Assembly: GCA_948470905.1 (NCBI GenBank)
Contig: CAOKQK010000021.1
Span: forward strand, 1 to 46,087
DNA length: 46,087 nucleotides
Direction: 5' to 3'
Source of the DNA: an uncultured Lachnospiraceae bacterium
Lineage (GTDB): Bacteria > Bacillota > Clostridia > Lachnospirales > Lachnospiraceae
Position numbers and translations under genes: made by a program. The notes beneath the pieces are model-generated. The model saw nothing but the letters and a program-made list of their open reading frames with translations. It did no database searches and had not been told where the DNA came from. Positions 15,018 to 23,304 of this stretch are shown piece by piece; positions within the stretch are counted from its first letter, which is position 1, and every line of letters begins with the position of its first letter.

Positions 15018-16256
15018 ATGAAAACAGAAACTGATAACAAAATAAGCAGCCATCAAAGGCTGAATGTAGCCATTTTCTTCGGAGGCTGCTCCTCCGAATA
15101 CAGCGTTTCCCTTTGTTCCGCCTCAGGCGTGATCCGCAGCCTGAACCGTGAGAAATATGAACCTGTCCTGATCGGCATCACACAGGACGGACGCTGGTTC
15201 CATTTCACCGGCTCTGTGGAGGAAATCGAAAACGATACCTGGGCGGCTTCCCCAGGCTGCACGCCCGCCGTGCTCTCCCCCAACAGAGGCGAAAACCGCC
15301 TGATCCTTTTGGGGCAGTCGGAAACTGCCTCTATCCATATCGATATTGCCCTTCCCATTCTTCATGGCAAAAACGGCGAGGACGGTACCCTGCAGGGACT
15401 GCTGGAGCTTGCAGGCATACCCCTGGCAGGCTGCGGTACTCTCGCCTCCGCCCTCTGCATGGACAAAGACCGCGCGCACAGGCTTGCCGCCTGCGCGGGA
15501 GTGCAGGTGCCCAAGGCGTTTGTACTGGAGCGTTTTGACGCCTGCCCCGCAGAAGCACAAAAATCTGCTGCACAGGAGCATTCGCACGGCTCTGACGCCT
15601 GCCCATCCCGCCCCCACATGGCGGAGCTGGCCGCCGCGTCCATTGCCCCGTCCGCTGCCGCGGCTCCGGAGAATGAGCTTTACTTTTCCGCACGGATTTT
15701 TGCCCAGGAAACGGGCTATCCTCTTTTTGTAAAGCCTGTGAAGGCAGGCTCCTCCTACGGCGTCACCAAAGTCACCGCGCCGGAGCAGCTTGTGCCCGCC
15801 ATTGAACTGGCTTTCCAGCATGATGACCAGGTGATCCTGGAGGAAAACATAGACGGCTTCGAGGTCGGCTGCGCCGTGCTGGGCACATCGGAGCTGATCA
15901 CCGGGGAAATCGACGAGATCGAACTGTCCGGGGGCTTCTTTGATTTCACCGAGAAGTACACCCTGAAAACCTCGTCCATACATGTTCCGGCAAGGATAGA
16001 TGAATCAAAATCCGCAGAGCTTAAGGAGACGGCAAAGGTCATTTACCGCGCACTGGGCTGCCGCGGCTTTGCGAGAATTGATATGTTCCTGACCCCTGAA
16101 GGCGAGATTTTCTTCAACGAGGTCAACACGATACCCGGGTTCACGGAGCACAGCCGCTATCCGGGCATGATGAAGGCGGCAGGCTATCCCTTTGAAGATG
16201 TCCTGGACAGGATCCTGGAACAGGCAGCAGCCGTTTATGGAGAATTTGCTGTATGA
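15018..16256 (+). CDS. vanG: VanG-type D-alanine--D-serine ligase
   Basis: ATP-grasp ligase of 412 residues that joins D-Ala to a second D-amino acid for peptidoglycan precursors. N-terminal IFFGGCSSEYSVS and LHGKNGEDGTLQG are Ddl/Van family blocks. The specificity loop EKYTLKTS (312-319) has the EKY-x-L form of D-Ala-D-Ser ligases (VanC/E/G), not the EAKYLSDE-like loop of ordinary D-Ala-D-Ala ligases. C-terminal FFNEVNTIPGFTEHSRYP holds the Mg-binding residues. Start chosen at MKTETD (AAGGAA upstream) rather than 14979. The protein is about 60 residues longer than VanG because of an Ala/Ser/His-rich insert at about 176-225. It heads a three-gene operon with vanXY and vanT. Confidence 0.92.
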   Translation: MKTETDNKISSHQRLNVAIFFGGCSSEYSVSLCSASGVIRSLNREKYEPVLIGITQDGRWFHFTGSVEEIENDTWAASPGCTPAVLSPNRGENRLILLGQSETASIHIDIALPILHGKNGEDGTLQGLLELAGIPLAGCGTLASALCMDKDRAHRLAACAGVQVPKAFVLERFDACPAEAQKSAAQEHSHGSDACPSRPHMAELAAASIAPSAAAAPENELYFSARIFAQETGYPLFVKPVKAGSSYGVTKVTAPEQLVPAIELAFQHDDQVILEENIDGFEVGCAVLGTSELITGEIDEIELSGGFFDFTEKYTLKTSSIHVPARIDESKSAELKETAKVIYRALGCRGFARIDMFLTPEGEIFFNEVNTIPGFTEHSRYPGMMKAAGYPFEDVLDRILEQAAAVYGEFAV

Positions 16257-17071
16257 AGAATCCCATTTCAAAAGACCCGGCCTGCACCAAAAAGGTCACT
16301 CTGCCGCGTGAAGGCATTCACAGCGGCAGTCTGATCCTGGTAAATGCCCAGTACCGTTTCCAGGGAAAAAACAACGACCTGCTGATCCCTGTCCATGATC
16401 CGTTTCCCGACATCCTGCTGAACCGCCGGGCCGTAGTGTTGCTTTCCGAACTTATGCAGGAGATTGACGGCTGGCGTCATATCGTACCCGTCAGCGGCTG
16501 GCGGTCACAGGAGGAACAGCAGGCCATATGGGACGACACTGTAAAGGAGAGCGGCCTGGAATTTACCCGCAAATATGTCGCTGTCCCCGGCCACAGTGAG
16601 CATCAGACCGGATTGGCAATCGACCTTGGCTTAAAGCAGGAGCATGTGGACTTTATCTGCCCGGAATTTCCCTATACGGGCATCTGCCAGACCTTCCGTG
16701 AAAAAGCGGCAAAATACGGCTTTATCCTGCGTTATCCCGCGGGAAAAGAGCATGTCACCGGCATCGGGCATGAGCCCTGGCACTTCCGCTACGTAGGGGC
16801 GCCGCACGCGGAGATCATGTCCTCAAAGGGACTGACCCTGGAAGAGTACACCGACTTTTTGACCCGGTTCCCCTATGGAGATATGCCCTACCAACATGTG
16901 AGCGGCAACAAAACCATATACATCTCCTATATCAGGGCAGACCAGGGCGAGACCACCCTGAACCTGCCGGAAAATCTGCCCTACTCCCTTTCCGGCAACA
17001 ACAAAGATGGCTATATTTTGACAGAATGGAGGACAGAAAATGCGCAGCAAAGAGAATTACGGAGGGCTTGA
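16253..17071 (+). CDS. vanXY: VanXY-type D,D-dipeptidase/D,D-carboxypeptidase
   Basis: Zinc peptidase of 272 residues that removes D-Ala-D-Ala dipeptides and terminal D-Ala from precursors, so that only D-Ser-ending precursors remain. SGWRSQEEQQAIW (81-93) carries the conserved Arg; zinc ligands are His117 and Asp124 in SEHQTGLAIDL and His177 in EPWHFRYVG, with catalytic Glu174. No signal peptide is seen, as expected for a cytoplasmic VanXY rather than a membrane VanY. The start overlaps the vanG stop by 4 bp (ATGA), and the end overlaps vanT by 32 bp, so the three are translated from one message. Confidence 0.92.
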   Translation: MKNPISKDPACTKKVTLPREGIHSGSLILVNAQYRFQGKNNDLLIPVHDPFPDILLNRRAVVLLSELMQEIDGWRHIVPVSGWRSQEEQQAIWDDTVKESGLEFTRKYVAVPGHSEHQTGLAIDLGLKQEHVDFICPEFPYTGICQTFREKAAKYGFILRYPAGKEHVTGIGHEPWHFRYVGAPHAEIMSSKGLTLEEYTDFLTRFPYGDMPYQHVSGNKTIYISYIRADQGETTLNLPENLPYSLSGNNKDGYILTEWRTENAQQRELRRA

Positions 17072-19610
17072 CGGCTTTCGCCTCGCGGCGGCACTTCTTG
17101 TCATCGCCATCCATACCTCACCCCTGACCTCTGTCAGCGCAGACGCGGACTTTTTCCTGACCAGGATCCTGGCGCGGGTTGCCGTGCCTTTTTTTCTTAT
17201 GGTCACAGGTCAATTCGTCGCCGCCAGATTCCAGGACGGCGGGGGCGCAGCCGGCGGCAGAGACAATCCGGGTAACAGGGACAGTACACTCGTCCTGGGG
17301 CGTTATCTGCGCAAAATGCTCCTGCTCTACCTGGCCGGCATTCTGCTCTATCTGCCCATCGGCATATATGCGGGGCATTACAAGGACCTGACCATAGGCC
17401 GTGTGCTGCGGATGCTTGTCTTTGACGGCACTTTTTACCACCTATGGTACTTCCCCGCCTGTATCACAGGCATGCTCCTGGTATATCTGATGAGCAGGGC
17501 GTTAAAGTTCCAGGGCATGTTTGCAGTGTCCGTGCTTCTCTACCTGATCGGACTGCTGGGAGACAGCTATTTCGGTCTGGCGGAAATGCTTCCGCCCCTG
17601 AAAAGTGTTTATGAATTTGCCTTCCAGATCTTCTCCTATACCAGAAACGGGCTGTTTCTCGCACCTTTATTCCTGGTTCTGGGCATGCGTATGGGGAAGG
17701 GCGGTTTTCTGGAAAAATATAAAGGAAATCCCAGGCTCTATCTCACCATAAACCTCACGGGGCTGACTGTATCCTTTCTGATGATGACGGGCGAAGCCTT
17801 CTGTCTGAGGCACTTTGAATTTCAGCGTCATGACAGCATGTACCTGCTGCTGGTCCCGGTGATGATCTTTCTGTACCAAAGCCTGCTGTGCCTGCCCGCC
17901 AGACCGCAAAAGCTGCTGCGCAGCGCTGCCCTGTGGATCTACGTACTCCACCCTGCCTTTATCGTGGTGGTAAGAGGGATTGCAAAGGTGCTGAAAATGA
18001 CTGCCCTGCTGGTAGACAACAGCATCATACATTACCTTGCTGTCACTGTACTTTCCCTGGGCGCCGGCTTCTGCCTGGCAATTCTGCAGAGCCGGCTTTC
18101 CCGCCGCAGGACAAAGGACAGCCTTCCCCAAGAGGGGGAAGCGGGCAGTCATGAGCTTGTTGCGCAGGAGCGTAACGATCTTGCCGAAATCCTCGAAGGC
18201 TACAGGACTGTGATGTATTCCTGGATATCCGAAAGAGACAGGGACATTGAATATTCTCAGGAAGTCGACGCAGATATAGACACCGATCCTGGCAGGGATA
18301 ACGAGAACGCCGGGGACGCCTCGCAGGTTCTGTCTGACGGAAATGCCCGGCAGATACGATCCGCCAAAGATATGCCTCAGGTTCTGCCCGACGGAAATGC
18401 CAGACAGATACGATCCGCCGAAGATATGCCGCAAGTGCTGCCCGACGGTAATGCCAGGCAGGTACAATCCGCCGGGCATACACCCCAGGTTCAGCCCACC
18501 AGCAGGGCGTGGATACAATTGGATATGAAGGCTCTGGCCGAAAATGTCGCCTTTCTGCGCTCTCTCCTGCCTGAGGGCTGCCGCCTGATGCCGGCTGTCA
18601 AGGCAGACGCCTACGGCCACGGGGCCGTTCCCATCGCCAGGGAGCTGAACCGCCTGGGCGTGGATGCCTTCTGCGTGGCGACCATTGCCGAGGGCATTTC
18701 CCTGCGCAGGGCAGGCATCCAGGGCGAGATCCTGATCCTGGGCTATACGCCGCCGGAGGACCTCCCTTTGCTGGTCCGCTGGCAGCTTGCCCAGTCCGTC
18801 GTAGACTATCCCTATGCGGAACAGCTTGCCCGTTCCGGCCTGAAGCTGCATGTACACGTAGCCATTGACACAGGCATGCACCGCCTGGGCATCCGATGCG
18901 AGAATATAGAAGATATCGCCGCGGTTTTTGAAATGGAAAATCTGTCTATTGACGGAATGTTCAGCCATTTCAGCGCAAGCGATTCCCCGGATGACGTCAG
19001 CAGGGCATTTACAAAGGCTCAGGCCGACGCCTTTTATCAGGTGGTGGAAATCCTGGAGGCACAGGGGTTCCCGCGCCCGAAGCTCCACCTGCAGGCATCC
19101 TATGGGCTGTTGAACTATGCCCATCTGGAGTCCGATTATGTGAGGGCGGGCATTGCCCTGTACGGCGTACACAGCTGTGCCGAAAATGCCTCCATTTCCC
19201 GGCATAAACTCTCCCCTGTGCTGTCCCTGATGACGCGGGTAATCTCTGTCCGCATGCTCTATGCCGGAGATTCCGCCGGCTATGGGATGGACTTTACCGC
19301 AGACAGGGATATGAAGCTGGCCGTACTCTCCATCGGCTACGCGGACGGCCTGCCGAGAGAACTGTCCGGCGGCAGAGGATATGTGCTCATCCACGGTCAT
19401 AAGGCGCCTGTCATCGGAAGGATCTGCATGGATCTGACCCTGGCAGACATAAGCAAGATCCCGCAGACACAGGTTGGCGATATCGCCGTTGTCATCGGGA
19501 GATCTGACAGGGCGGAGATCACCGCTGAGGAGATTGCATCACAATGCGGTACTATCACCAACGAACTGCTCAGCCGCCTGGGTCCGCGCCTGGAGAGAGT
19601 TATTACCTGA
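17040..19610 (+). CDS. vanT: VanT-type membrane-bound serine racemase
   Basis: Two-part protein of 856 residues. Residues 1-360 form an acyltransferase-3-like membrane domain with about ten helices (GLDGFRLAAALLVIAIHTSPL at its start), thought to take up or present L-Ser. From about 489 on is an alanine-racemase fold: PLP lysine Lys521 in KADAYGHG and AGYGMDF further on. Near the end, Asn841 in ITNELLSRLG replaces the Tyr of alanine racemases (Tyr354 in Geobacillus Alr), the change reported for VanT serine racemases. Family members are near 700 residues; the surplus lies in a repeat-rich linker (about 365-488). GGAGG precedes the ATG inside vanXY. It provides D-Ser for VanG. Confidence 0.93.
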   Translation: MRSKENYGGLDGFRLAAALLVIAIHTSPLTSVSADADFFLTRILARVAVPFFLMVTGQFVAARFQDGGGAAGGRDNPGNRDSTLVLGRYLRKMLLLYLAGILLYLPIGIYAGHYKDLTIGRVLRMLVFDGTFYHLWYFPACITGMLLVYLMSRALKFQGMFAVSVLLYLIGLLGDSYFGLAEMLPPLKSVYEFAFQIFSYTRNGLFLAPLFLVLGMRMGKGGFLEKYKGNPRLYLTINLTGLTVSFLMMTGEAFCLRHFEFQRHDSMYLLLVPVMIFLYQSLLCLPARPQKLLRSAALWIYVLHPAFIVVVRGIAKVLKMTALLVDNSIIHYLAVTVLSLGAGFCLAILQSRLSRRRTKDSLPQEGEAGSHELVAQERNDLAEILEGYRTVMYSWISERDRDIEYSQEVDADIDTDPGRDNENAGDASQVLSDGNARQIRSAKDMPQVLPDGNARQIRSAEDMPQVLPDGNARQVQSAGHTPQVQPTSRAWIQLDMKALAENVAFLRSLLPEGCRLMPAVKADAYGHGAVPIARELNRLGVDAFCVATIAEGISLRRAGIQGEILILGYTPPEDLPLLVRWQLAQSVVDYPYAEQLARSGLKLHVHVAIDTGMHRLGIRCENIEDIAAVFEMENLSIDGMFSHFSASDSPDDVSRAFTKAQADAFYQVVEILEAQGFPRPKLHLQASYGLLNYAHLESDYVRAGIALYGVHSCAENASISRHKLSPVLSLMTRVISVRMLYAGDSAGYGMDFTADRDMKLAVLSIGYADGLPRELSGGRGYVLIHGHKAPVIGRICMDLTLADISKIPQTQVGDIAVVIGRSDRAEITAEEIASQCGTITNELLSRLGPRLERVIT
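18321..18498. repeat. 54-nt in-frame minisatellite in the vanT linker
   Basis: Three full units and a partial fourth, each encoding 18 residues of the form PQVLPDGNARQIRSAEDM. The first two full copies are nearly identical in DNA. They form the hydrophilic joint between the membrane domain and racemase domain. Confidence 0.9.
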
Positions 19611-19620
19611 ACAACTGCTG

Positions 19621-19661
19621 CCTGTCCGAACCTTTATGAACCATGTAACAGTTCGGACAGG
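19621..19661. repeat. Inverted repeat after vanT, member of an interspersed family
   Basis: CCTGTCCGAAC (19621-19631) and GTTCGGACAGG (19651-19661) are perfect 11-bp arms with a 19-nt loop, followed by GTCACTGAACTG. There is no T-tract. It could stop or protect the van transcript, but a related sequence recurs at 30859-30877, so it is also an interspersed repeat. Confidence 0.6.
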
Positions 19662-19716
19662 TCACTGAACTGTCACGGTCACGATGCAGCAGACTGATAA
19701 TTTTATCAAAAAGCCA

Positions 19717-19744
19717 TTGACACGCGTGAAAAAATAATTATAAT
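19717..19744 (+). promoter_or_regulatory. perR promoter with overlapping Per-box-like operator
   Basis: TTGACA (19717-19722), 16-nt spacer, TATAAT (19739-19744). Read on the minus strand, 19729-19743 gives TTATAATTATTTTTT, which keeps the first half and centre of the PerR consensus TTATAATnATTATAA and differs at three positions in the second half. Overlap with the -10 element suggests autorepression. Confidence 0.6.
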
Positions 19745-19785
19745 AAAAACAGTAACGATTATTGATTTTATGAGAGGAGTATGGG

Positions 19786-20184
19786 ATGGCAGCGCTGAAA
19801 CACAGCAGGCAGCGGGAAATGATCAAGGAATTTCTGATGACCCGAAAGGATCATCCCACCGCTGATATTGTATACATGAATGTCCGCCAACAGAATCCAA
19901 CTATCAGCCTTGGAACCGTGTACCGCAACCTTACCCTTCTCGCCGATATCGGGGAGATTGCCCGCCTGCGCGTAGGCGACGGTGTAGACCACTTTGATGC
20001 CGATACCTCCCCCCACTATCATTTCGTCTGCACGGAATGCGGGGCTGTGATAGATCTGGAGATGGACAGCATTGAAAGCATTACGGAGCTTGCCGGGGCT
20101 AACTTTGACGGGCATATTGCAGGTCATGTGACCTATTTTTATGGCACCTGCGGCAGCTGTACACGCTCCCAAAAGCTTTCCTGA
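19786..20184 (+). CDS. perR: Fur family peroxide-responsive repressor (PerR-like)
   Basis: A 132-residue metal-dependent repressor. The winged helix spans about 1-80, with TISLGTVYRNLTLLADIGEI as the recognition helix region. The structural zinc site is formed by Cys82/Cys85 (CTEC) and Cys122/Cys125 (CGSC). The regulatory metal site is supported by DHFDADTSPHYHF (His69, Asp71/73, His77, His79), which fits PerR better than Fur or Zur. Start chosen at the second ATG, since the one at 19781 is out of frame. Rubrerythrin follows 166 bp downstream in the same direction, a classic PerR target in Clostridia, so the pair very probably forms an oxidative-stress unit. Confidence 0.88.
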   Translation: MAALKHSRQREMIKEFLMTRKDHPTADIVYMNVRQQNPTISLGTVYRNLTLLADIGEIARLRVGDGVDHFDADTSPHYHFVCTECGAVIDLEMDSIESITELAGANFDGHIAGHVTYFYGTCGSCTRSQKLS

Positions 20185-20350
20185 CTGTCTGCGCTGACAG
20201 TTTATCCAAAGGATGTTTTAAAACGGTCATTAACGGAACCATACATAAGGAATCTGTATCCAGAGCACCAAACAGGCAGAGACTTTCAGATAATGCTTTG
20301 CTGACCGGTTCTGAATGACCACAAAATTATATAAAAAGGAGAAAAGTATT

Positions 20351-20890
20351 ATGAAGTATGTATGTCAAGTATGTGGTTACGTTCACGAGGGGGATTCCGC
20401 ACCTGAGAAGTGCCCTATCTGCCAGGCTCCCGCTGAGAAATTCACCGTTCAGTCCGGCGAAAAGACCTGGGCTGCTGAGCATGTGGTAGGCGTTGCACAG
20501 GGCGTCCGTGAGGACATTATCAAGGATCTGCGCGACAACTTTAACGGCGAGTGCTCCGAGGTCGGCATGTACCTTGCCATGGCGAGAGTCGCTTTCAGGG
20601 AAGGCTATCCCGAGGTTGGCATGTATTATGAGAAAGCTGCCTACGAAGAAGCAGAACATGCAGCAAAGTTTGCAGAGCTCCTGGGCGAAGTTGTTACCGA
20701 CTCCACCAAGAAGAACCTGCAGCTGAGAGTGGATGCCGAGAACGGCGCTACCGCAGGCAAGACCGACCTCGCCAAGAGAGCAAAGGAGCTTGGCCTTGAC
20801 GCAATCCATGACACCGTTCACGAGATGGCAAGGGATGAGGCGAGGCACGGCAAGGCGTTTGAAGGGCTTCTTAATAGATACTTTAACTGA
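20351..20890 (+). CDS. Reverse rubrerythrin (rubredoxin-ferritin peroxidase)
   Basis: NAD(P)H-dependent peroxidase component that reduces hydrogen peroxide in anaerobes. The 179-residue protein begins with a rubredoxin knuckle (CQVCGYV and CPICQAP; Cys5, 8, 21, 24), followed by a four-helix ferritin-like di-iron domain with [33 protein letters not shown] and [12 protein letters not shown] supplying Glu/His ligands. The rubredoxin lies at the N-terminus, the reverse arrangement of classical rubrerythrin, as in the oxygen-inducible proteins of Clostridium. The ATG at 20351 has AAAGGAG upstream. Placed behind perR and closed by a strong terminator. Confidence 0.93.
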   Translation: MKYVCQVCGYVHEGDSAPEKCPICQAPAEKFTVQSGEKTWAAEHVVGVAQGVREDIIKDLRDNFNGECSEVGMYLAMARVAFREGYPEVGMYYEKAAYEEAEHAAKFAELLGEVVTDSTKKNLQLRVDAENGATAGKTDLAKRAKELGLDAIHDTVHEMARDEARHGKAFEGLLNRYFN

Positions 20891-20922
20891 TCAAAATACT
20901 TGATTTTAAATTCTAAGGCAAG

Positions 20923-20957
20923 AGAGGACAAACCGGAAATGGTTTGTCCTCTTTTTT
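20923..20957 (+). terminator. Rho-independent terminator after rubrerythrin
   Basis: AGAGGACAAACC (20923-20934) pairs perfectly with GGTTTGTCCTCT (20941-20952), 6-nt loop, followed by a run of T. Confidence 0.95.
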
Positions 20958-21027
20958 ACCATCCATAATGTAAATCGTCCTCCGATTCCTCTTTTCTCAC
21001 CAATTATTATTTAGTAGTCACTTTTTG

Positions 21028-21056
21028 TTGAAATGTAATATACTCTGTAGTAAAAT
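21028..21056 (+). promoter_or_regulatory. Promoter of the double-HTH regulator
   Basis: TTGAAA (21028-21033), 17-nt spacer, TAAAAT (21051-21056), followed 26 nt later by the start codon with GGGGGAGAG before it. Confidence 0.55.
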
Positions 21057-21082
21057 AAAATGGGAAAAGGGGGAGAGTTTCT

Positions 21083-22660
21083 ATGGGCAGCAGAAAAAAG
21101 ACCCGGCAATTTGATCAATTTGTCATTGAACTGAGTAAAAGAAATATCACCATGGACCAGCTCTGCCAAGGACTGTGCAGCAAACGAATGGTATGCTATT
21201 TAAAGAGCGGTGAACGCTCGCCTGGTAAACTCCTGCAGGATCGCATTCTGGAAAGACTTGGTATTGAAACGGAGAATTACGAATATTTTCTTTTTAATGA
21301 GGAATATAACTGCTGGGAGGCCAGACAGCTCATTCTGCACAACATTACCTGTGAAAACTGGGAACGTGCTGAACAGCTTCTCTGGGAATACCGCGATACT
21401 CACGATATGGATAATGCACTGGAAAAGCAGTTTTGCCTCAGTATACAGGCACAGATACGGCGCCGCCAGGGAGAAACTCCAGAAACACTGAGCAGGCTCT
21501 ACGAAGAAGCCGCACGTCTCACCGTGCCGGATCTGGAGAACAAGCCTCTGTCAGAACTGGCATTATCTCTCAAAGAGCTGGACTTGATACTGGAAGCCGA
21601 ACATTACCGTAAAGGAGGAGAACGTCCGCAGCAATACCAGGAAATCGCGGATTACATTCTGACAAGCGGATTTGACAGTACCTGCGTGGCAAAGCTTTAT
21701 CCGAAAGCGATATATTTTCTGTGCAGAAGTGTGGAGAAAACCCCTGATCCCACCTGTCGAAAGCAGTGGAACGACAATAAACTCCTGTCGCAATGCAACC
21801 GCGCTTTCGCGGTTCTGCGAAAAAATTTCATATTGTACTATTTCTGGGAAGTACTGGATATGCGTGGAAAACTGTTGGAGCGGCTATTGCAGGATCCTGC
21901 TCTGACCCAGGAACCGCACAGGGCAATGAGCCTTACTGGCCTCTGCCGAAAAAACGCCTTATGGAAACAGGCACTGGAAAAAATCTATGCAGAACTCCGC
22001 ATACCCAAAAGGACTTATGACAATTGTTACCTCTATACTGTGAAAGGCGTATCCTGTATCAATGATGTCGTCCGTATCCGCCGTAAAATGTTGGGAATCA
22101 GCCAGAAGGAACTGTGTGAAAACATCTGCGACACAGCCACCCTGCGGCGGCTGGAGCAGCGCAAAACTGTGACCCATAGAGATATTGCAGAAAAGCTTTT
22201 TGAACGGCTTGGACTATCGACGGAATTTATACGCACAAATCTGGTAAGTGCAGGCTATGATGCAAAACAAAAGATGAAGCTGCTCGAAATGTGTATCATG
22301 AAAAGAAAATGGGAAGACGCAAAGCTGCTCCTGGAACAGCTTCAAAGTCTCATATCCATGGACATTCCCGTTAATCGGCAGGCAATAATGCGCCAAGAGG
22401 CACTTATCCGCTGGCACAGCGCAGAAATAAGCCGGAACGAATATCTCTCCCTGGTACGGGCAGCTTTGGAACTGACCCTGCCTATTAAGGCATTTTACTC
22501 AGAAGGCGAGAAATACCTTACAAATGAAGAACAGCTCTGTATTCGGAACCTGATGTGGGCAATGGACAAGACCAGCGATGAATACGCTGTCTATGCACAA
22601 ATGCTGACGGCGTCGTGCGAAAAAGCGACAGAGTGGTTCACAAAAACAGGTTTGGAGTGA
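21083..22660 (+). CDS. Double-HTH, helical-repeat transcription regulator
   Basis: A 525-residue protein that appears to be an internal duplication. An XRE-like HTH near residues 12-62 (LCSKRMVCYLKSGERSPGK) and a second at about 328-378 (RKMLGISQKELCENICD, TLRRLEQRK) are each followed by helical, TPR-like sequence of some 130-260 residues. The layout recalls the peptide-sensing RRNPP regulators (Rgg/PlcR/ComR), where an HTH is followed by a TPR ligand-binding domain, but two HTH-TPR halves in one chain are unusual. No transmembrane segment. The 3' end overlaps an inverted repeat placed just before the promoter of the next gene, so the protein probably controls the downstream secreted-protein/lipoprotein genes. 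Function inferred, not proven. Confidence 0.75.
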   Translation: MGSRKKTRQFDQFVIELSKRNITMDQLCQGLCSKRMVCYLKSGERSPGKLLQDRILERLGIETENYEYFLFNEEYNCWEARQLILHNITCENWERAEQLLWEYRDTHDMDNALEKQFCLSIQAQIRRRQGETPETLSRLYEEAARLTVPDLENKPLSELALSLKELDLILEAEHYRKGGERPQQYQEIADYILTSGFDSTCVAKLYPKAIYFLCRSVEKTPDPTCRKQWNDNKLLSQCNRAFAVLRKNFILYYFWEVLDMRGKLLERLLQDPALTQEPHRAMSLTGLCRKNALWKQALEKIYAELRIPKRTYDNCYLYTVKGVSCINDVVRIRRKMLGISQKELCENICDTATLRRLEQRKTVTHRDIAEKLFERLGLSTEFIRTNLVSAGYDAKQKMKLLEMCIMKRKWEDAKLLLEQLQSLISMDIPVNRQAIMRQEALIRWHSAEISRNEYLSLVRAALELTLPIKAFYSEGEKYLTNEEQLCIRNLMWAMDKTSDEYAVYAQMLTASCEKATEWFTKTGLE

Positions 22661-22670
22661 ACCACTCTGT
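22628..22670. promoter_or_regulatory. Operator-like inverted repeat, copy 1
   Basis: ACAGAGTGGTTCA (22628-22640) and TGAACCACTCTGT (22658-22670) are perfect 13-bp arms, 17-nt spacing. The left arm encodes the last residues of the regulator and the right arm contains its stop codon. No T-tract follows; instead a -35 element begins 3 bp later. Identical arms occur at 25618-25660. An activator or repressor site is more likely than a terminator. Confidence 0.65.
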
Positions 22671-22673
22671 CAG

Positions 22674-22702
22674 TTGCGCAGTTTTCATTACTCTATTATA
22701 AT
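22674..22702 (+). promoter_or_regulatory. Promoter of secreted protein gene 1
   Basis: TTGCGC (22674-22679), 17-nt spacer, TATAAT (22697-22702). The same promoter with TTGCAC occurs before the second copy. The leader holds a conserved small hairpin GAGGC-aca-GCCTC. Confidence 0.6.
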
Positions 22703-22793
22703 AAAGTCACGAGGCACAGCCTCATTATGCTGATATCATGGAGTGAATAAAGTATTTTGATGGTTTTATCCACGAATGAAAGGGGAAACAAAA

Positions 22794-23186
22794 ATGAAGA
22801 AAAAAATAAGCACTGTAGTATTGCCTTGTCTGGCCTGTATCGGAATGCTTGCTTTTCATGCACTGCCTGTGGAGGCATTCGGCCCTGACAACTGTTCCCA
22901 TCCGAATTATGCACTGGGCACCGATGGGGCAACAGGAGAATATGAATATCTGGAGAGCGGACACTATGAAATATGGGGCATGGGACACACCTGTCTGAAA
23001 TGCGGATACACATTTTATACGGACACACATTTTGTGTTTGACTGTGGTCACGATTGGGAAAGTATCGCATCGGAGGTATATACGGAAAACGGCGTCACTA
23101 CCTATAAATATCCTTGCAAGACCAGCGAATGTGATAGATTTTATACCGTGACAACGCAAGTCACTGCTCTGGAAAACTCTTTTTAG
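22794..23186 (+). CDS. Small secreted Cys/His-rich protein, copy 1
   Basis: A 130-residue exported protein with a Sec signal peptide (KKK, hydrophobic core, cleavage likely after PVEA at about 28). The mature part carries Cys34/His36, HTCLKCGY (His65, Cys67, Cys70), His79, Cys84/His86 and two further cysteines, which suggests a zinc-ribbon-like or disulfide fold. Start fixed at MKKKIST: an ATG 18 nt upstream overlaps the AAAGGGG site and is absent from the second copy. It lies between the regulator and a lipoprotein gene in a duplicated unit. I do not recognise the family; a signalling or ligand-carrying role is inference from context. Confidence 0.75.
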   Translation: MKKKISTVVLPCLACIGMLAFHALPVEAFGPDNCSHPNYALGTDGATGEYEYLESGHYEIWGMGHTCLKCGYTFYTDTHFVFDCGHDWESIASEVYTENGVTTYKYPCKTSECDRFYTVTTQVTALENSF

Positions 23187-23304
23187 CATTTTAACCAATG
23201 GCATAACATGATAATTCCATACATATTCATGCCTTGCAAGGGCATTTTCAGGTATGTATGAAATGTCTGTACCATATTATCCGCTTCATGGCATTCAGCA
23301 CATC

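Noticed and set aside
17667-19400. Leftward open frame of about 577 codons
   Set aside because: Antisense to vanT, whose domains and catalytic residues are unmistakable. The antisense product has no recognisable domain.
22628-22670. Rho-independent terminator of the regulator gene
   Set aside because: The stem is strong but no T-tract follows; a promoter starts 3 bp later and the arms are conserved in the duplicate where no gene ends at that spot in the same way.
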